Shown: positions 1 through 8,291 of the stretch, piece after piece
How positions within the stretch are numbered: position 1 is the first letter of the stretch
Layout of the letters: the number at the start of each line of letters is the position of its first letter
Source of the DNA: Albidovulum sp.
Lineage (GTDB): Bacteria; Pseudomonadota; Alphaproteobacteria; Rhodobacterales; Rhodobacteraceae
Length of the DNA: 21,353 nt
Assembly: GCA_030837785.1 (NCBI GenBank)
Contig: JAUQYA010000072.1
Span: 1-21,353, forward strand
Direction: 5' to 3'
The notes under the pieces: generated by a model
The model's input: the letters and a program-made list of their open reading frames with translations, nothing else
The model's database searches: none
What the model was told of the DNA's origin: nothing
Program-made: the position numbers and the translations under genes

Positions 1-1419
1 GATCCCGAGCTTTTCGCAGAGCCGCGCGGCGTGAAGGGGTGCCGCGCCGCCGAAGGCCACCATGATGTTGTCCGAGATGTCCTTGCCGTTTTCCACCGCA
101 TGGACACGGGCGGCGTTCGCCATGTTTTCGTCCACCACCTCCCCGATCCCGAAGGCGGCCGATTGCGACGACAGGCCCAGCCGGTCGCCGACATGGGCCG
201 CGATGGCAGTGGCGGCAAGCCGGGTCGACAGCCTGATGGCCCCGCCGGCGAAATTGTCGGGATCGATCTTGCCGAGGATCAGGTCCGCATCGGTGATGGC
301 GGGCCGCTCTCCGCCGCGCTGATACGAGGCCGGCCCCGGTTCCGAGGCAGCACTTTCCGGCCCGGTCTGGATGCGTCCCATCGCATCGACCCAGGCGATG
401 GACCCGCCGCCCGCGCCGATCTCGATCATCTCGATGACCGGAATCGAGATCGGCATCCCCGATCCCTTGGCAAAGCGCGTCGTCCGCGCCACTTCGAAAC
501 TGCGCGCGGTCTTCGGGGCGAAATCCTCGATCAGGCAGATCTTGGCGGTGGTGCCGCCCATGTCATAGCTGACGACTTTCTCCAGCCCGAACCGCCGCGC
601 CACGTCGGCGGCAAAGATCGCCCCCCCCGCCGGACCGGATTCCACCAGCCGTACCGGGAATTCGGCCGCGGTTTCCACCGAGACCAGCCCACCGCCCGAA
701 TGGATCATGAAGACCGGACAGGACGCGCCCTTGTCCTTCAGCCGCACCTGCAGCCGATCGAGATAGCTGGCCATCTGCGGCCGCACATAGGCATTGGCGC
801 AGACGGTGTTGAAGCGCTCGAACTCGCGCATCTGCGGCGAGACTTCCGAAGAAACCGAGATCGGAAGATCGACCTTTGCCGCGATGATCTCGCGCGCGCG
901 GACCTCATGCGCGGGATTGAGGTAGGAATGGATGAAGCCGATGGCCACCGCGCCATAGCCCCCTGCGGCGATGCGGTCGGCAATCGCCTCCAGCCCGGCC
1001 TCGTCGAGCGGGGCCAGTTCCTGTCCCTCGGCGCCGATCCGGCCGGCCACGGTGATGCGGTCCTCGCGCGGCACCAGCGGCGTCGGAAGCGTCAGGTTCA
1101 GGTCATACTGGTCGAAGCGGCTTTCGGTCCGCATCTCGATGACATCGCGGAAGCCCTCGGTCGTCACGAAGGCGGTTCTCGCGCCACGGCGTTCGATCAG
1201 CGCATTGGTGGCCAGCGTCGTGCCGTGGATGACGATCTCCAGATCGCCATAGCCGATGCCGGCTTCCGCCAGCACGACGTCGATGCCATCGAGGATCGCC
1301 TGTTCGGGCGCGGTGTAATTGGTCAGGACCTTGGTCGAGTGCATCCGCCCCCGGCATTCCAGTGCGATGTCGGTGAAGGTGCCGCCGATGTCGGCCCCAA
1401 GTCGGATCGAGGAGGTCAT
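1..1419 (-). CDS. Hydantoinase A / 5-oxoprolinase family ATPase subunit (HyuA-like), 3' end outside window
   Basis: The 473 visible residues form the N-terminal part of a HyuA-type protein. This family is the ATP-using half of N-methylhydantoinase/oxoprolinase/acetone carboxylase-like enzymes. An actin/ASKHA-type phosphate loop is visible at residues 8-16 (GADIGGTFTD), with the family block HGTTLATNALIERRG at 65-79, IHSGGGL at 239-245, SGPAGG at 261-266 and the second phosphate motif YDMGGTTAK at 286-294. Family members usually have about 650-700 residues, so roughly a third lies beyond position 1, where a HyuB partner would be expected. The ATG overlaps the stop of the upstream ThDP enzyme by 4 bp (ATGA), so the two are almost certainly co-translated. 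The substrate cannot be told from sequence: hydantoins, oxoproline and ketone carboxylation all occur in the family. Confidence 0.92.
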   Translation of the reverse strand, partial: MTSSIRLGADIGGTFTDIALECRGRMHSTKVLTNYTAPEQAILDGIDVVLAEAGIGYGDLEIVIHGTTLATNALIERRGARTAFVTTEGFRDVIEMRTESRFDQYDLNLTLPTPLVPREDRITVAGRIGAEGQELAPLDEAGLEAIADRIAAGGYGAVAIGFIHSYLNPAHEVRAREIIAAKVDLPISVSSEVSPQMREFERFNTVCANAYVRPQMASYLDRLQVRLKDKGASCPVFMIHSGGGLVSVETAAEFPVRLVESGPAGGAIFAADVARRFGLEKVVSYDMGGTTAKICLIEDFAPKTARSFEVARTTRFAKGSGMPISIPVIEMIEIGAGGGSIAWVDAMGRIQTGPESAASEPGPASYQRGGERPAITDADLILGKIDPDNFAGGAIRLSTRLAATAIAAHVGDRLGLSSQSAAFGIGEVVDENMANAARVHAVENGKDISDNIMVAFGGAAPLHAARLCEKLGI

Positions 1420-3083
1420 TCGATTTCCTTTGCTTTCAGCGCGGCCGCGCGTATCTGCGACAGCGTCTGCCGCGGGGTCAGCGCTTCGGGCGAAATGTCG
1501 AGGTCAAGCACTGCCCCGGTGCGCGAGGCGCGGGCCCGGGCGAAGGCGGCAGGGAAATCCGTCGTCCGTTCCACCCGTTCGGCATGCATCCCGTAGGCGC
1601 GCGCCAGCGCCACGAAATCGGGGTTCACCATCCCGGTGCCGGAGACCCGGGCGGGATACTGGCGTTCCTGATGCGCGCGGATCGTGCCGTAGATGCCGTT
1701 GTTCAGAAGAAGCACGATCGGCTGCGCGCCATATTGCAGCGCGGTGGCCAGTTCCTGGCAGTTCATCTGGAAATCGCCATCGCCGGCGAAACAGACCACC
1801 ATGCGGTCGGGATCGGCGATCCTGGCAGCGACCGCGGCGGGCAGGCCATAGCCCATCGCTCCCGATTGCGGCGCCAGAAGCCGCGCCTTCGGTCCGAACC
1901 TGTAGAACTTGTTTGGCCAGACGGTGAAGTTGCCCGCACCATTGGTCAGGATCGCATCCTCTGGCAGCACATCGCGCAGATGCGCCGTGACGATTCCCAT
2001 GTCCACCGGCGAGGGTTGTGGCGGCAGGTCGAACCCCGCCTCCCATTCGGCGCGGGCGCGCGCGCGCCACCCGGCCCAGTTCCCCTTGACCGGGGCAAGG
2101 GCCGCGGCAAAGGCATTCGGCCCCGCCTGAATGCCTAGTGTCGGCTGATAGACCTTGCCGATCTCGCGGTCCGAGGCGTGGACATGGATCAGCTTCTGCA
2201 CCGGCACGGGCACCGACAGGAGCGTGTAGCCATCGGTCGTCATCTCGCCAAAGCGGGTATTGATCGCAAGGATCGTGTCGGCGTCGCGGATCAGCGCCTT
2301 GACATGCGCCGACATGGCAACCCCGGCCTCGCCGGCATAGACGGCCGAAAAATTGTCGAACTGGTCCTGATAGCGGAAGGCGGCGATCACCGGGATGTCC
2401 GACTGTTCGGCAAAGTCCTGCAATGCCTTCCGGCCGGCCTCGGTCCAGTTGCAGCCCCCCAGTAGGATCAGCGGGCGGGCCGAGGCCGCCAGCATCGCGC
2501 GCGCCTCCTCCAGCGCGGCGGGTGCTGGCGCGGGTTCGACGATCCGGGCCGGTCCGGTCAAGGGCGCGGCATCGGTCAGGCTGGTCAGCATGTCCTCGGG
2601 CAGCGCGATGACCACCGGGCCGGGGCGGCCGGTCAGGGCCGTGGTCCAGGCGCGGGCAAGGATCTCGGGGATGCGGTCCGCATCGTCGATCTCGACCGCC
2701 CATTTCGCCACCGTGCCGAAGACCGCACGGTAGTCGATTTCCTGAAACGCCTCGCGGCCCTTCATATCCGTGCCGACCTGCCCCACGAACAGGATCATCG
2801 GCACGGAATCCTGCATTGCGGTGTGCACCCCGATCGAGGCGTTGGTCACCCCCGGCCCGCGGGTCACGAAGCAAAGCCCCGGCTGCCCGGTCAGCTTGCC
2901 CCAGGCGGCGGCCATGAAGGCCGCGCCGCCTTCGTTGCGGCAGTTCACAAAATCAAGGCGACCTTTCGCATCATGCAGCGCGTCCAGCACCGCGAGGTAG
3001 CTTTCGCCCGGCACGCCGAATGCCTTGGCGGCGCCAAGCGCCACCAGACTGTCGACAAGCAGCCGTCCGCCATTGCGTTCCAT
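1416..3083 (-). CDS. Thiamine-diphosphate-dependent enzyme, acetolactate synthase-like
   Basis: A 555-residue protein of the acetolactate synthase/pyruvate oxidase superfamily. The N-terminal PYR domain has the FGVPGES turn and the ThDP-activating glutamate E51 (CRNEGGAAFMA). A central Rossmann-like domain follows. The C-terminal PP domain carries the ThDP/Mg signature GDGDFQMN...LLLNNGIYG. Likely chemistry is decarboxylation or carboligation of a 2-oxo acid in the cytoplasm. E51 argues against glyoxylate carboligase, which has Val there, although glxR and a glycerate kinase lie nearby. The start at 3083 was chosen because the family N-terminus begins there and an AAGGGGA ribosome site lies 7-8 nt upstream. 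The frame stays open to 3374, but that extension is low-complexity and non-homologous. It overlaps the downstream hyuA-like gene by 4 bp. The precise substrate is unknown. Confidence 0.9.
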   Translation of the reverse strand: MERNGGRLLVDSLVALGAAKAFGVPGESYLAVLDALHDAKGRLDFVNCRNEGGAAFMAAAWGKLTGQPGLCFVTRGPGVTNASIGVHTAMQDSVPMILFVGQVGTDMKGREAFQEIDYRAVFGTVAKWAVEIDDADRIPEILARAWTTALTGRPGPVVIALPEDMLTSLTDAAPLTGPARIVEPAPAPAALEEARAMLAASARPLILLGGCNWTEAGRKALQDFAEQSDIPVIAAFRYQDQFDNFSAVYAGEAGVAMSAHVKALIRDADTILAINTRFGEMTTDGYTLLSVPVPVQKLIHVHASDREIGKVYQPTLGIQAGPNAFAAALAPVKGNWAGWRARARAEWEAGFDLPPQPSPVDMGIVTAHLRDVLPEDAILTNGAGNFTVWPNKFYRFGPKARLLAPQSGAMGYGLPAAVAARIADPDRMVVCFAGDGDFQMNCQELATALQYGAQPIVLLLNNGIYGTIRAHQERQYPARVSGTGMVNPDFVALARAYGMHAERVERTTDFPAAFARARASRTGAVLDLDISPEALTPRQTLSQIRAAALKAKEIE

Positions 3084-3386
3084 CCATTCATCCCCTTCTT
3101 GATCGCTGGGCGGGCCAGGGCGCGGGAAGTCCTGTTCGGCATAGTGGCGGTCACCGGCGCGGCGGAAAACAAAATTCGCCCAGAAATGCGAAACCTTTTC
3201 TTTGCAATGATGCCGACCGGAACCCCGTCCGGCACAGACATGGACGGTCTTGACGGCGGGATGGACTCCGTCGCCATGCGAGCCCGTCGCGCCCCCGGAG
3301 GACCCACGCTCCACGCCACCGAACAGCGTATGGCAAGCCGCACCGGCTGCCCCGGCCGGGCCGGCCGCGAGCACGATTCCGGCCGG
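3084..3386 (-). promoter_or_regulatory. 303-bp non-coding gap with hairpin and AT-rich promoter-like island
   Basis: No credible gene is seen here. Just after the ttuD stop, a GC-rich inverted repeat pairs 3361-3367 with 3380-3386 (CCGGCCG/CGGCCGG, 12-nt loop). It has no T-tract. Nearer the ThDP gene, about 3160-3215 is much richer in A/T than its surroundings and holds the imperfect inverted repeat AGAAA-N10-TTTCT (3182-3201). I infer that the ThDP enzyme and hyuA-like gene can be transcribed from their own promoter here, separately from ttuD. No clean -35/-10 pair could be assigned. Confidence 0.35.
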
Positions 3387-4646
3387 TCACGCGATCAGGA
3401 TGGCCCGGAAATCGTTGACATTGGTGCCCGTCGGGCCCGGCGAGAAAAGATCGTCGAGCGCCGCGAAGGCCGTGCGGCTGTCGTTGTCGGCCAGACAGGC
3501 GTCGATCCGGACGCCCCGGTCCAGGAGCCGCTCTGCGGTCTTGCCATCGGCAAAGGCGCCGGCATTGTCGCCGGTGCCGTCTATCCCGTCGGTATCCGCG
3601 GCCAGGGCATGGATATGATCCTGTCCGGCGATCCGGGCGGCAAAGGCCAGCAGGAATTCGGTATTGCGCCCCCCTGCACCGGTACCGCGCAGCGTGACCG
3701 AGGTTTCGCCACCCGACAGAAGCGCCACCGGCTTGCGAAAGGGGCGATTGCGGCGCGCCACTTCCAGCGCGAGATCGGCGTGGAACCGGCCGGCCTCGCG
3801 TGCTTCGCCCTCCAGACTGTCGGACAGGATCACCGCATCAATTCCCTGACGGCGGGACTGCGCGGCGGCAGCTTCCAGCGAGCGGCTGGCCGAGGCGATC
3901 ACCCGAACCTTGTCACGGGCGAAACCCGGGCAACCGGGATCGGGCCCCCGATCCGCTGCCATGTAGGCACGTTGCGCGTCGGTGAGCGCGATCCGGTACC
4001 GGTCGGCGATGGCAAGCGCCTCGGCCGGAGACCCCCTGCGCGCGACCGTCGGGCCCGAGGCAACCTCGGCGGGATCGTCGCCCGGCACATCGGAGACGAC
4101 CAGGCTGACCACGCGCGCCGGATGCGCCAGCGCCGCCAGACGGCCCCCCTTGATCATCGAGAAGTGCCGGCGAAGCGCATTCATGGCGGAGATGGGCGCA
4201 CCGGACGCGAGCAGCGCCTTGTTCAGCGCGATCTCGTCTTCGAGCGTGAACCCGGGCGGCGGGGCCGGCAGCAAGGCCGAACCGCCGCCGCAGATCAGGG
4301 CGATGACCAGATCATCGGCCGACAGACCGCGCACCAGCGACATCAGCCGCTCGGCGGCCTTCAGGCCCGCCCGATCCGGCACCGGATGCGACGCCTCGAT
4401 GACGTCGACATACCGGCAGGGCGCGCCGTGGCCATAGCGGGTCACCACCGCCCCTTCCAGAGGGCCGGGCCAGAGCGTTTCAAGCGCCAGCGCCATCTGC
4501 GCCGCACCCTTGCCGGCCCCGATGACAATCGTCCGGCCAGGCGGCGCGTCGGGCAGATGGGCGCGAAGGCATTCGAGTGGATCCGCCGCCCTGACCGCGG
4601 CATCGAAGAGACCGGTCAGGAATTCTTTCGGATGCGGTTGCGGCAT
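3387..4646 (-). CDS. ttuD: Glycerate 2-kinase (DUF4147/MOFRL family)
   Basis: A 419-residue protein of the usual length for the bacterial glycerate 2-kinase family, historically annotated as hydroxypyruvate reductase TtuD. It phosphorylates D-glycerate to 2-phosphoglycerate. Visible signatures are VIGAGKGAAQ with K46 (residues 41-50), ASHPVPD at 85-91, the glycine loop CGGGSALL at 119-126, SDVPGDDPAEVASGPT in the middle, LSGGETSVT, and a C-terminal MOFRL-type stretch (ALAADTDGIDG...GAFADGKT). The ATG at 4646 lies 3 bp after the stop of the upstream aldolase gene, so the two form one unit. With glxR next door it completes the path from tartronate semialdehyde to phosphoglycerate. The family call is firm; the reaction rests on family knowledge. 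Confidence 0.93.
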   Translation of the reverse strand: MPQPHPKEFLTGLFDAAVRAADPLECLRAHLPDAPPGRTIVIGAGKGAAQMALALETLWPGPLEGAVVTRYGHGAPCRYVDVIEASHPVPDRAGLKAAERLMSLVRGLSADDLVIALICGGGSALLPAPPPGFTLEDEIALNKALLASGAPISAMNALRRHFSMIKGGRLAALAHPARVVSLVVSDVPGDDPAEVASGPTVARRGSPAEALAIADRYRIALTDAQRAYMAADRGPDPGCPGFARDKVRVIASASRSLEAAAAQSRRQGIDAVILSDSLEGEAREAGRFHADLALEVARRNRPFRKPVALLSGGETSVTLRGTGAGGRNTEFLLAFAARIAGQDHIHALAADTDGIDGTGDNAGAFADGKTAERLLDRGVRIDACLADNDSRTAFAALDDLFSPGPTGTNVNDFRAILIA

Positions 4647-4649
4647 GGA

Positions 4650-5420
4650 TCAGCGCGGCTTGAATCGCGCGACCAGATCGTCCGACCCGCGCGCCAGCAG
4701 ACCAAGGTCCGACCCCACGGCAACCATCGTGAAGCCGGCCTTCAGATAGCGCTCCGCGTCGGCGTGCTGCGGTGCCAGGATTCCCGCCGCCTTGCCCTGC
4801 GATCGCGCCGCCTTCAGCACCTGGGCTATGGACGCCTGAACCTGCGGGGCAGAGGGATTGCCCATCGCCCCCATGTTGGTCGACAGATCGCCCGGCCCGA
4901 CAAAGAGCGCATCCACGCCCGGCACGGCCGCGATGCCGGCGGCATTGGCAACACCCGTCTCGCATTCGATCTGCACCGCCAGAAGCTGCTGTTCGCGGGC
5001 GGTGGCGTGGTAATTCTTGATCCGGCCAAAGGCATTGGCGCGGTGGCCGACAGAGAAGCCGCGGAAACCGTTCGGGGCATAGGTCATGGCGGCGACGATC
5101 GCCCTTGCCTGATCGGCGGTGCGCACGTTCGGCACCATCAGGCTGCGCGCGCCGCCATCCATCATCTGCTTGATCAGATTGGGATCGTCCGATGGAAGAC
5201 GGACCGCCGGCTCGCAGGTCGGATAGGTGCCTGCGGCCTGCAACTGGGCCACGATGCTGCGCAGGTCGTTCGGGCTGTGCTCGCCGTCGATCAAAAGCCA
5301 GTCGGCCCCCGATCCCGCGACGACCTCGGTGGTGAGGGGGGTTGCAAGTGAACACCAGACACCGATGGCCGGGGTGCCGGCGGCCAACGCCCGTTTCAGC
5401 ACATTGACTCGTTCCAGCAT
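4650..5420 (-). CDS. HpcH/HpaI family class II (metal-dependent) aldolase
   Basis: A 256-residue member of the HpcH/HpaI aldolase family, TIM-barrel enzymes that split 2-oxo-4-hydroxy acids into pyruvate and an aldehyde. Catalytic H48 lies in IDGEHSPND, pyruvate-binding R74 in AVRLPS, and the metal ligands are a glutamate in VQIECE (E152) and D178 in VGPGDLS. Family members include GarL (5-keto-4-deoxy-D-glucarate aldolase, giving tartronate semialdehyde), RhmA and HpaI. The divergent glxR and downstream ttuD make a GarL-like role the best inference, since those two enzymes would use the aldehyde product. The ATG at 5420 gives the canonical N-terminus. First gene of its leftward unit, starting at the shared regulatory region 5421-5508. 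Confidence 0.92.
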   Translation of the reverse strand: MLERVNVLKRALAAGTPAIGVWCSLATPLTTEVVAGSGADWLLIDGEHSPNDLRSIVAQLQAAGTYPTCEPAVRLPSDDPNLIKQMMDGGARSLMVPNVRTADQARAIVAAMTYAPNGFRGFSVGHRANAFGRIKNYHATAREQQLLAVQIECETGVANAAGIAAVPGVDALFVGPGDLSTNMGAMGNPSAPQVQASIAQVLKAARSQGKAAGILAPQHADAERYLKAGFTMVAVGSDLGLLARGSDDLVARFKPR

Positions 5421-5508
5421 GGTCGCCCCTCTTTCAAGACATCTTGTCAGTTGTCATACATCGTATAAGTTAGGCGGGCAAGCGAAACGAACTATCGGGG
5501 GACAGGAC
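5421..5508. promoter_or_regulatory. Divergent promoter/operator between aldolase gene and glxR
   Basis: An 88-bp divergent spacer. It contains the direct repeat TTGTCA-g-TTGTCA (5444-5456), overlapped by the perfect inverted repeat ATAC-ATC-GTAT (5456-5466). A good -10 candidate for glxR, TATAAG (5464-5469), overlaps the inverted repeat. Its nearest -35-like hexamer is only 14 bp upstream, so activation may be needed. A purine-rich ribosome site (GGGGGA, 5497-5502) precedes the glxR ATG. One regulator binding here could control both directions. Which family binds is inference; the site is short for LysR and resembles GntR-type operators. Confidence 0.5.
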
Positions 5509-6390
5509 ATGCAGATCGGCTTCATCGGGTTGGGGGTCATGGGTGCACCGATGGCCGGGCATCTGGCCGCTGCCGGTCACAGCATCTTCACCACGCTCAA
5601 CCGTTCACCCCTGCCCGAAGGTCTGGCCGCCGAGGTGCTGCCGAACGCCGCCGCCGTCGCGGCAAGGTCGGAGGTGGTGATCCTGATGCTTCCCGACACG
5701 CCGGACGTGGAGCGGGTTCTGCTGGGTGCCGGGGGAGTGGTGTCGGCCCTTCGCCCCGGCGCGCTGGTGATCGACATGAGCACGATCAGCCCGATCGAAA
5801 CGCTGCGCTTTGCCGAAGCCACCCGGGCCGCAGGCGGCAGCTATCTGGATGCGCCGGTGTCGGGCGGTCAGGTCGGGGCACGCAATGCCAGCCTGACGAT
5901 CATGGTCGGCGGTCATTCCGGCGATTTCGACCGTGCGCTGCCGCTGTTCCGGCTGATGGGCAAGAACATCACCCTGGTGGGCGAGGCGAACGGGACCGGC
6001 CAGACCTGCAAGCTGGCCAACCAGATCATCGTCGCCCTGAACATCGAGGCGGTTGCCGAGGCGCTGGTCTTCGCCAGCAAGGCCGGCTGCGATCCGGCGA
6101 AGGTGCGCAGCGCGCTGATGGGTGGCTTTGCCGCCAGCCGCATCCTGGAGGTTCACGGCGAGCGGATGATCGCCCAAACCTTCGAGCCGGGATTCCGCAT
6201 CCGCCTGCATCAGAAGGATCTGGCGCTGGCGCTTGCCAGTGCCCGCAGCCTGGGCGTGGCGCTCCCGAACACCGCCACCGCGCAGGAACTGATGAACGGC
6301 TGTGCCGCCCAGGGGCTGGAGGAGGCCGACCACTCCGCCCTCGTCCGCGCGCTGGAGGTGATGTCGAATCACAGACTGTCCGGCGCCTGA
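5509..6390 (+). CDS. glxR: Tartronate semialdehyde reductase (2-hydroxy-3-oxopropionate reductase)
   Basis: A 293-residue NAD(P)-dependent beta-hydroxyacid dehydrogenase that reduces tartronate semialdehyde to D-glycerate in the cytoplasm. The N-terminal Rossmann fold starts at residue 2 with GFIGLGVMG. The substrate-binding block DAPVSGG lies at 114-120, and catalytic K168 sits in GQTCKLANQ with N171. Stretches such as NITLVG, GQTCK.ANQIIVALNIEAV, ALMGGFA.SRILEVHGERMI and LPNTAT.QEL match E. coli GlxR/GarR as I recall it, which makes this more specific than a generic HIBADH call. The start at 5509 is set by the Rossmann motif and the upstream GGGGGA; the frame is open further upstream but non-homologous. 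The 3' end overlaps the convergent LysR gene by 22 bp. It should feed glycerate to the nearby kinase. Confidence 0.95.
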   Translation: MQIGFIGLGVMGAPMAGHLAAAGHSIFTTLNRSPLPEGLAAEVLPNAAAVAARSEVVILMLPDTPDVERVLLGAGGVVSALRPGALVIDMSTISPIETLRFAEATRAAGGSYLDAPVSGGQVGARNASLTIMVGGHSGDFDRALPLFRLMGKNITLVGEANGTGQTCKLANQIIVALNIEAVAEALVFASKAGCDPAKVRSALMGGFAASRILEVHGERMIAQTFEPGFRIRLHQKDLALALASARSLGVALPNTATAQELMNGCAAQGLEEADHSALVRALEVMSNHRLSGA

Positions 6391-7295
6391 GCCTCCTGCC
6401 AGTCCTGCTCCAACAGCCAGCGATGCAGGGCCGCGACATGCTTGGCCCTGAGCCTCGTCTTCGTGGTGATCAGGTAGAAGCCCGGCACGTTTTCGGGCGG
6501 CATTCCGTCAAGGACGTTGCTGCCAAGCGGGGCCACCAGCTTGCCCGAGGCAATATCCTCTTGCGCATCGAGCACCGAGATCAGACCGACGCCAAGCCCC
6601 TGATAGGTCGCCCGCCGCATCGTGGCGGCGTCATCGAAGGTGAGGCTTCGGTCAAGCTGGGGCGCATCCACACCAAGGAACCGCAGGATGTCCGGCCAGA
6701 GCCGCTTTGACCGGGCGGGCTGCAGGAGGTTGAACTGGAGGATGTCGGCAGGCCGCGTGAGCCGCTCGGCCATCTCGGGCCGGCAGCAGATGATCTTGGG
6801 GTCGCGCATCAGAAGGTGGCTTTGCACATCCTTGCGTTCGCCATAGCCCCATTGCACGGCAACGTCGATCTGGTCGCGTTCCAGATCCACGAGGTCGATC
6901 ATCGTCGTCAATCCGATCTCGGCATCGGGAACGGCGGTGCGGAACGCACCCAGCCGGGGCATCAGATATCTTGTGCCGAAGTAGGGGCTGACATTCAGGT
7001 TGATCCGGTCCCGCTCGCGCGGGCCGGTCACGCGACGGATACCCTCCTCGAATTCCTCGAAACCGGCATTGACATAATGCGACAGCGTGATCGCCTTTTC
7101 CGTCAGGCGAATGCCCCGCCCCTCGCGCTCCATCAGCACGACGCCAAGGGCTTCCTCCAGAAGCCTGATCTGTTGCCCGACCGCTTGCGGCGAGACGTAG
7201 AGCTCCTCCGCCGCTTCGCGCAGCGACCGATGCCGGACGACCGCATGGAACACGCGCAGCGAATTGAGGGGGGGCAGCCGGAAACGATCCGCCAT
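6369..7295 (-). CDS. LysR-type regulator, GcvA-like
   Basis: A 308-residue LysR-type transcription factor. The N-terminal winged helix (residues about 5-65: LPPLNSLRVFHAV...SLREAAEELYVSPQAVGQQIRLLEE) has the wording typical of the GcvA subgroup. The periplasmic-binding-like effector domain occupies about residues 90-300. The ATG at 7295 gives the normal LysR N-terminus. An in-frame GTG at 7310 has a better-placed AAGGA and would add five residues. It is convergent with glxR, overlapping it by 22 bp, and lies 75 bp downstream of a second LysR gene on the same strand. It is a candidate regulator of the glxR/aldolase promoter; the effector is unknown. Confidence 0.93.
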   Translation of the reverse strand: MADRFRLPPLNSLRVFHAVVRHRSLREAAEELYVSPQAVGQQIRLLEEALGVVLMEREGRGIRLTEKAITLSHYVNAGFEEFEEGIRRVTGPRERDRINLNVSPYFGTRYLMPRLGAFRTAVPDAEIGLTTMIDLVDLERDQIDVAVQWGYGERKDVQSHLLMRDPKIICCRPEMAERLTRPADILQFNLLQPARSKRLWPDILRFLGVDAPQLDRSLTFDDAATMRRATYQGLGVGLISVLDAQEDIASGKLVAPLGSNVLDGMPPENVPGFYLITTKTRLRAKHVAALHRWLLEQDWQEAQAPDSL

Positions 7296-7370
7296 GTTCC
7301 ACGCTTTCACGGGTTCCTTCGCGGCGGAGCCTATCATCCCGCGGGCCGTCTGGAAAATGCAACTTTCCTG

Positions 7371-8291
7371 TCAGCCAGGCATGCGCCCGGCCGCCACCTT
7401 CAGGGCATCGACAAAGACCCGCGCCGGGGCGGACAGCCGCCGTCGGGCGGGGGCCAGAAGATACAGCACCCGCCACAGGTCGAGGTCGTGCAGCGGCACA
7501 AAGCGCAGCGAGGGATCGCCGAACACCATCAAGGCATTGCGCGGCAGAAGGGCGACGCCGAGGCCGGCTCGGATCATGCAGAGCTGCGACACCGTCGAGT
7601 GCGCCTCGATCGCGCCGTTGCGCAGCGCGGCAGGCACCGCCTGACAGGTGGCCAGCAGTTGCTGCGTCCCTGTCCCGGGATCAAGGACGATCACCTCGGC
7701 GGGGTCGATCTCCTGCAAACCTGCACTTTCCCGTCCCGCCAGCCGGTGCCCGACCGCACAGGCCAGACCGAACGGATCGCGCAGGATCTCGGTCTGGCGC
7801 AGATCATCCGAATGAAGCGCGCGGCCCGCCACGGCGATGTCCAGTTCGCCCTCGACCACGCCGCGCGCCAGATGTTCGGCGATGTCGTCATGCACGCGGA
7901 TGCGCAAGCCGGGGTGCGACCGCCGCATATGGCCGAGCACCGGGGCGACAAGTCCGGAAATCGCCGAAGGCGTGCAGCCGATGGTCAGGAACCCCTGCGC
8001 GGCCTCGCCCCCCGTCCGAAGACGGAGAAGCGCCCGATCGAGCCCTTCGATCAGGGGTGCCGTCTCCTGAAGAAAGGTCAGGGCCAGCGCCGTCGGGGCG
8101 GGCGGCCGCTGCGACCGATCGAACAGAAGACCGCCTGCCTCCGCCTCGAAATGGCGGATAGTCTCTGTCAGGGCCGAGGGCACCACCCCCATCTCTTGGG
8201 CGGCGCGGGCAAAGGTGCCGTGGGTCCAGATCGCATGAAGCGCGCGGATATGGCGAAGATTGATGTTCACGAAAATCGCACCCAGGTTCAT
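7371..8291 (-). CDS. LysR-type regulator, divergent from the FAD/Fe-S dehydrogenase
   Basis: A 306-residue LysR-type regulator. The helix-turn-helix lies at about residues 10-68 (NLRHIRALHAIW...TFARAAQEMGVVPSALTETIRHFE), followed by the effector-binding domain (FLTIGCTPSAISGLVAPVL...). It belongs to a different subgroup from the neighbouring LysR, so the two are not a recent duplication. The start is ambiguous: ATG 8291, or GTG 8270 which would begin VNINLRHIRAL. The gene points away from the FAD/Fe-S oxidase gene starting 62 bp away, the usual geometry for a LysR regulating its divergent neighbour. The ligand is unknown; the dehydrogenase's 2-hydroxyacid substrate or product is the natural guess. 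Confidence 0.92.
   Translation of the reverse strand: MNLGAIFVNINLRHIRALHAIWTHGTFARAAQEMGVVPSALTETIRHFEAEAGGLLFDRSQRPPAPTALALTFLQETAPLIEGLDRALLRLRTGGEAAQGFLTIGCTPSAISGLVAPVLGHMRRSHPGLRIRVHDDIAEHLARGVVEGELDIAVAGRALHSDDLRQTEILRDPFGLACAVGHRLAGRESAGLQEIDPAEVIVLDPGTGTQQLLATCQAVPAALRNGAIEAHSTVSQLCMIRAGLGVALLPRNALMVFGDPSLRFVPLHDLDLWRVLYLLAPARRRLSAPARVFVDALKVAAGRMPG

Noticed and set aside
31..1596. 521-residue open frame on the plus strand
   Set aside because: Antisense to the HyuA-like gene; no recognisable motif and atypical composition.
1416..3083. Glyoxylate carboligase (Gcl)
   Set aside because: Tempting because of the adjacent glxR, but the protein keeps the ThDP-activating Glu51 where Gcl has Val, and it is shorter than Gcl.
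2823..5351. 842-residue open frame on the plus strand
   Set aside because: It lies antisense to the ThDP enzyme, ttuD and aldolase genes, which have clear family motifs. Its protein is Arg/Gly/His-rich without domains. High GC makes long antisense frames common.
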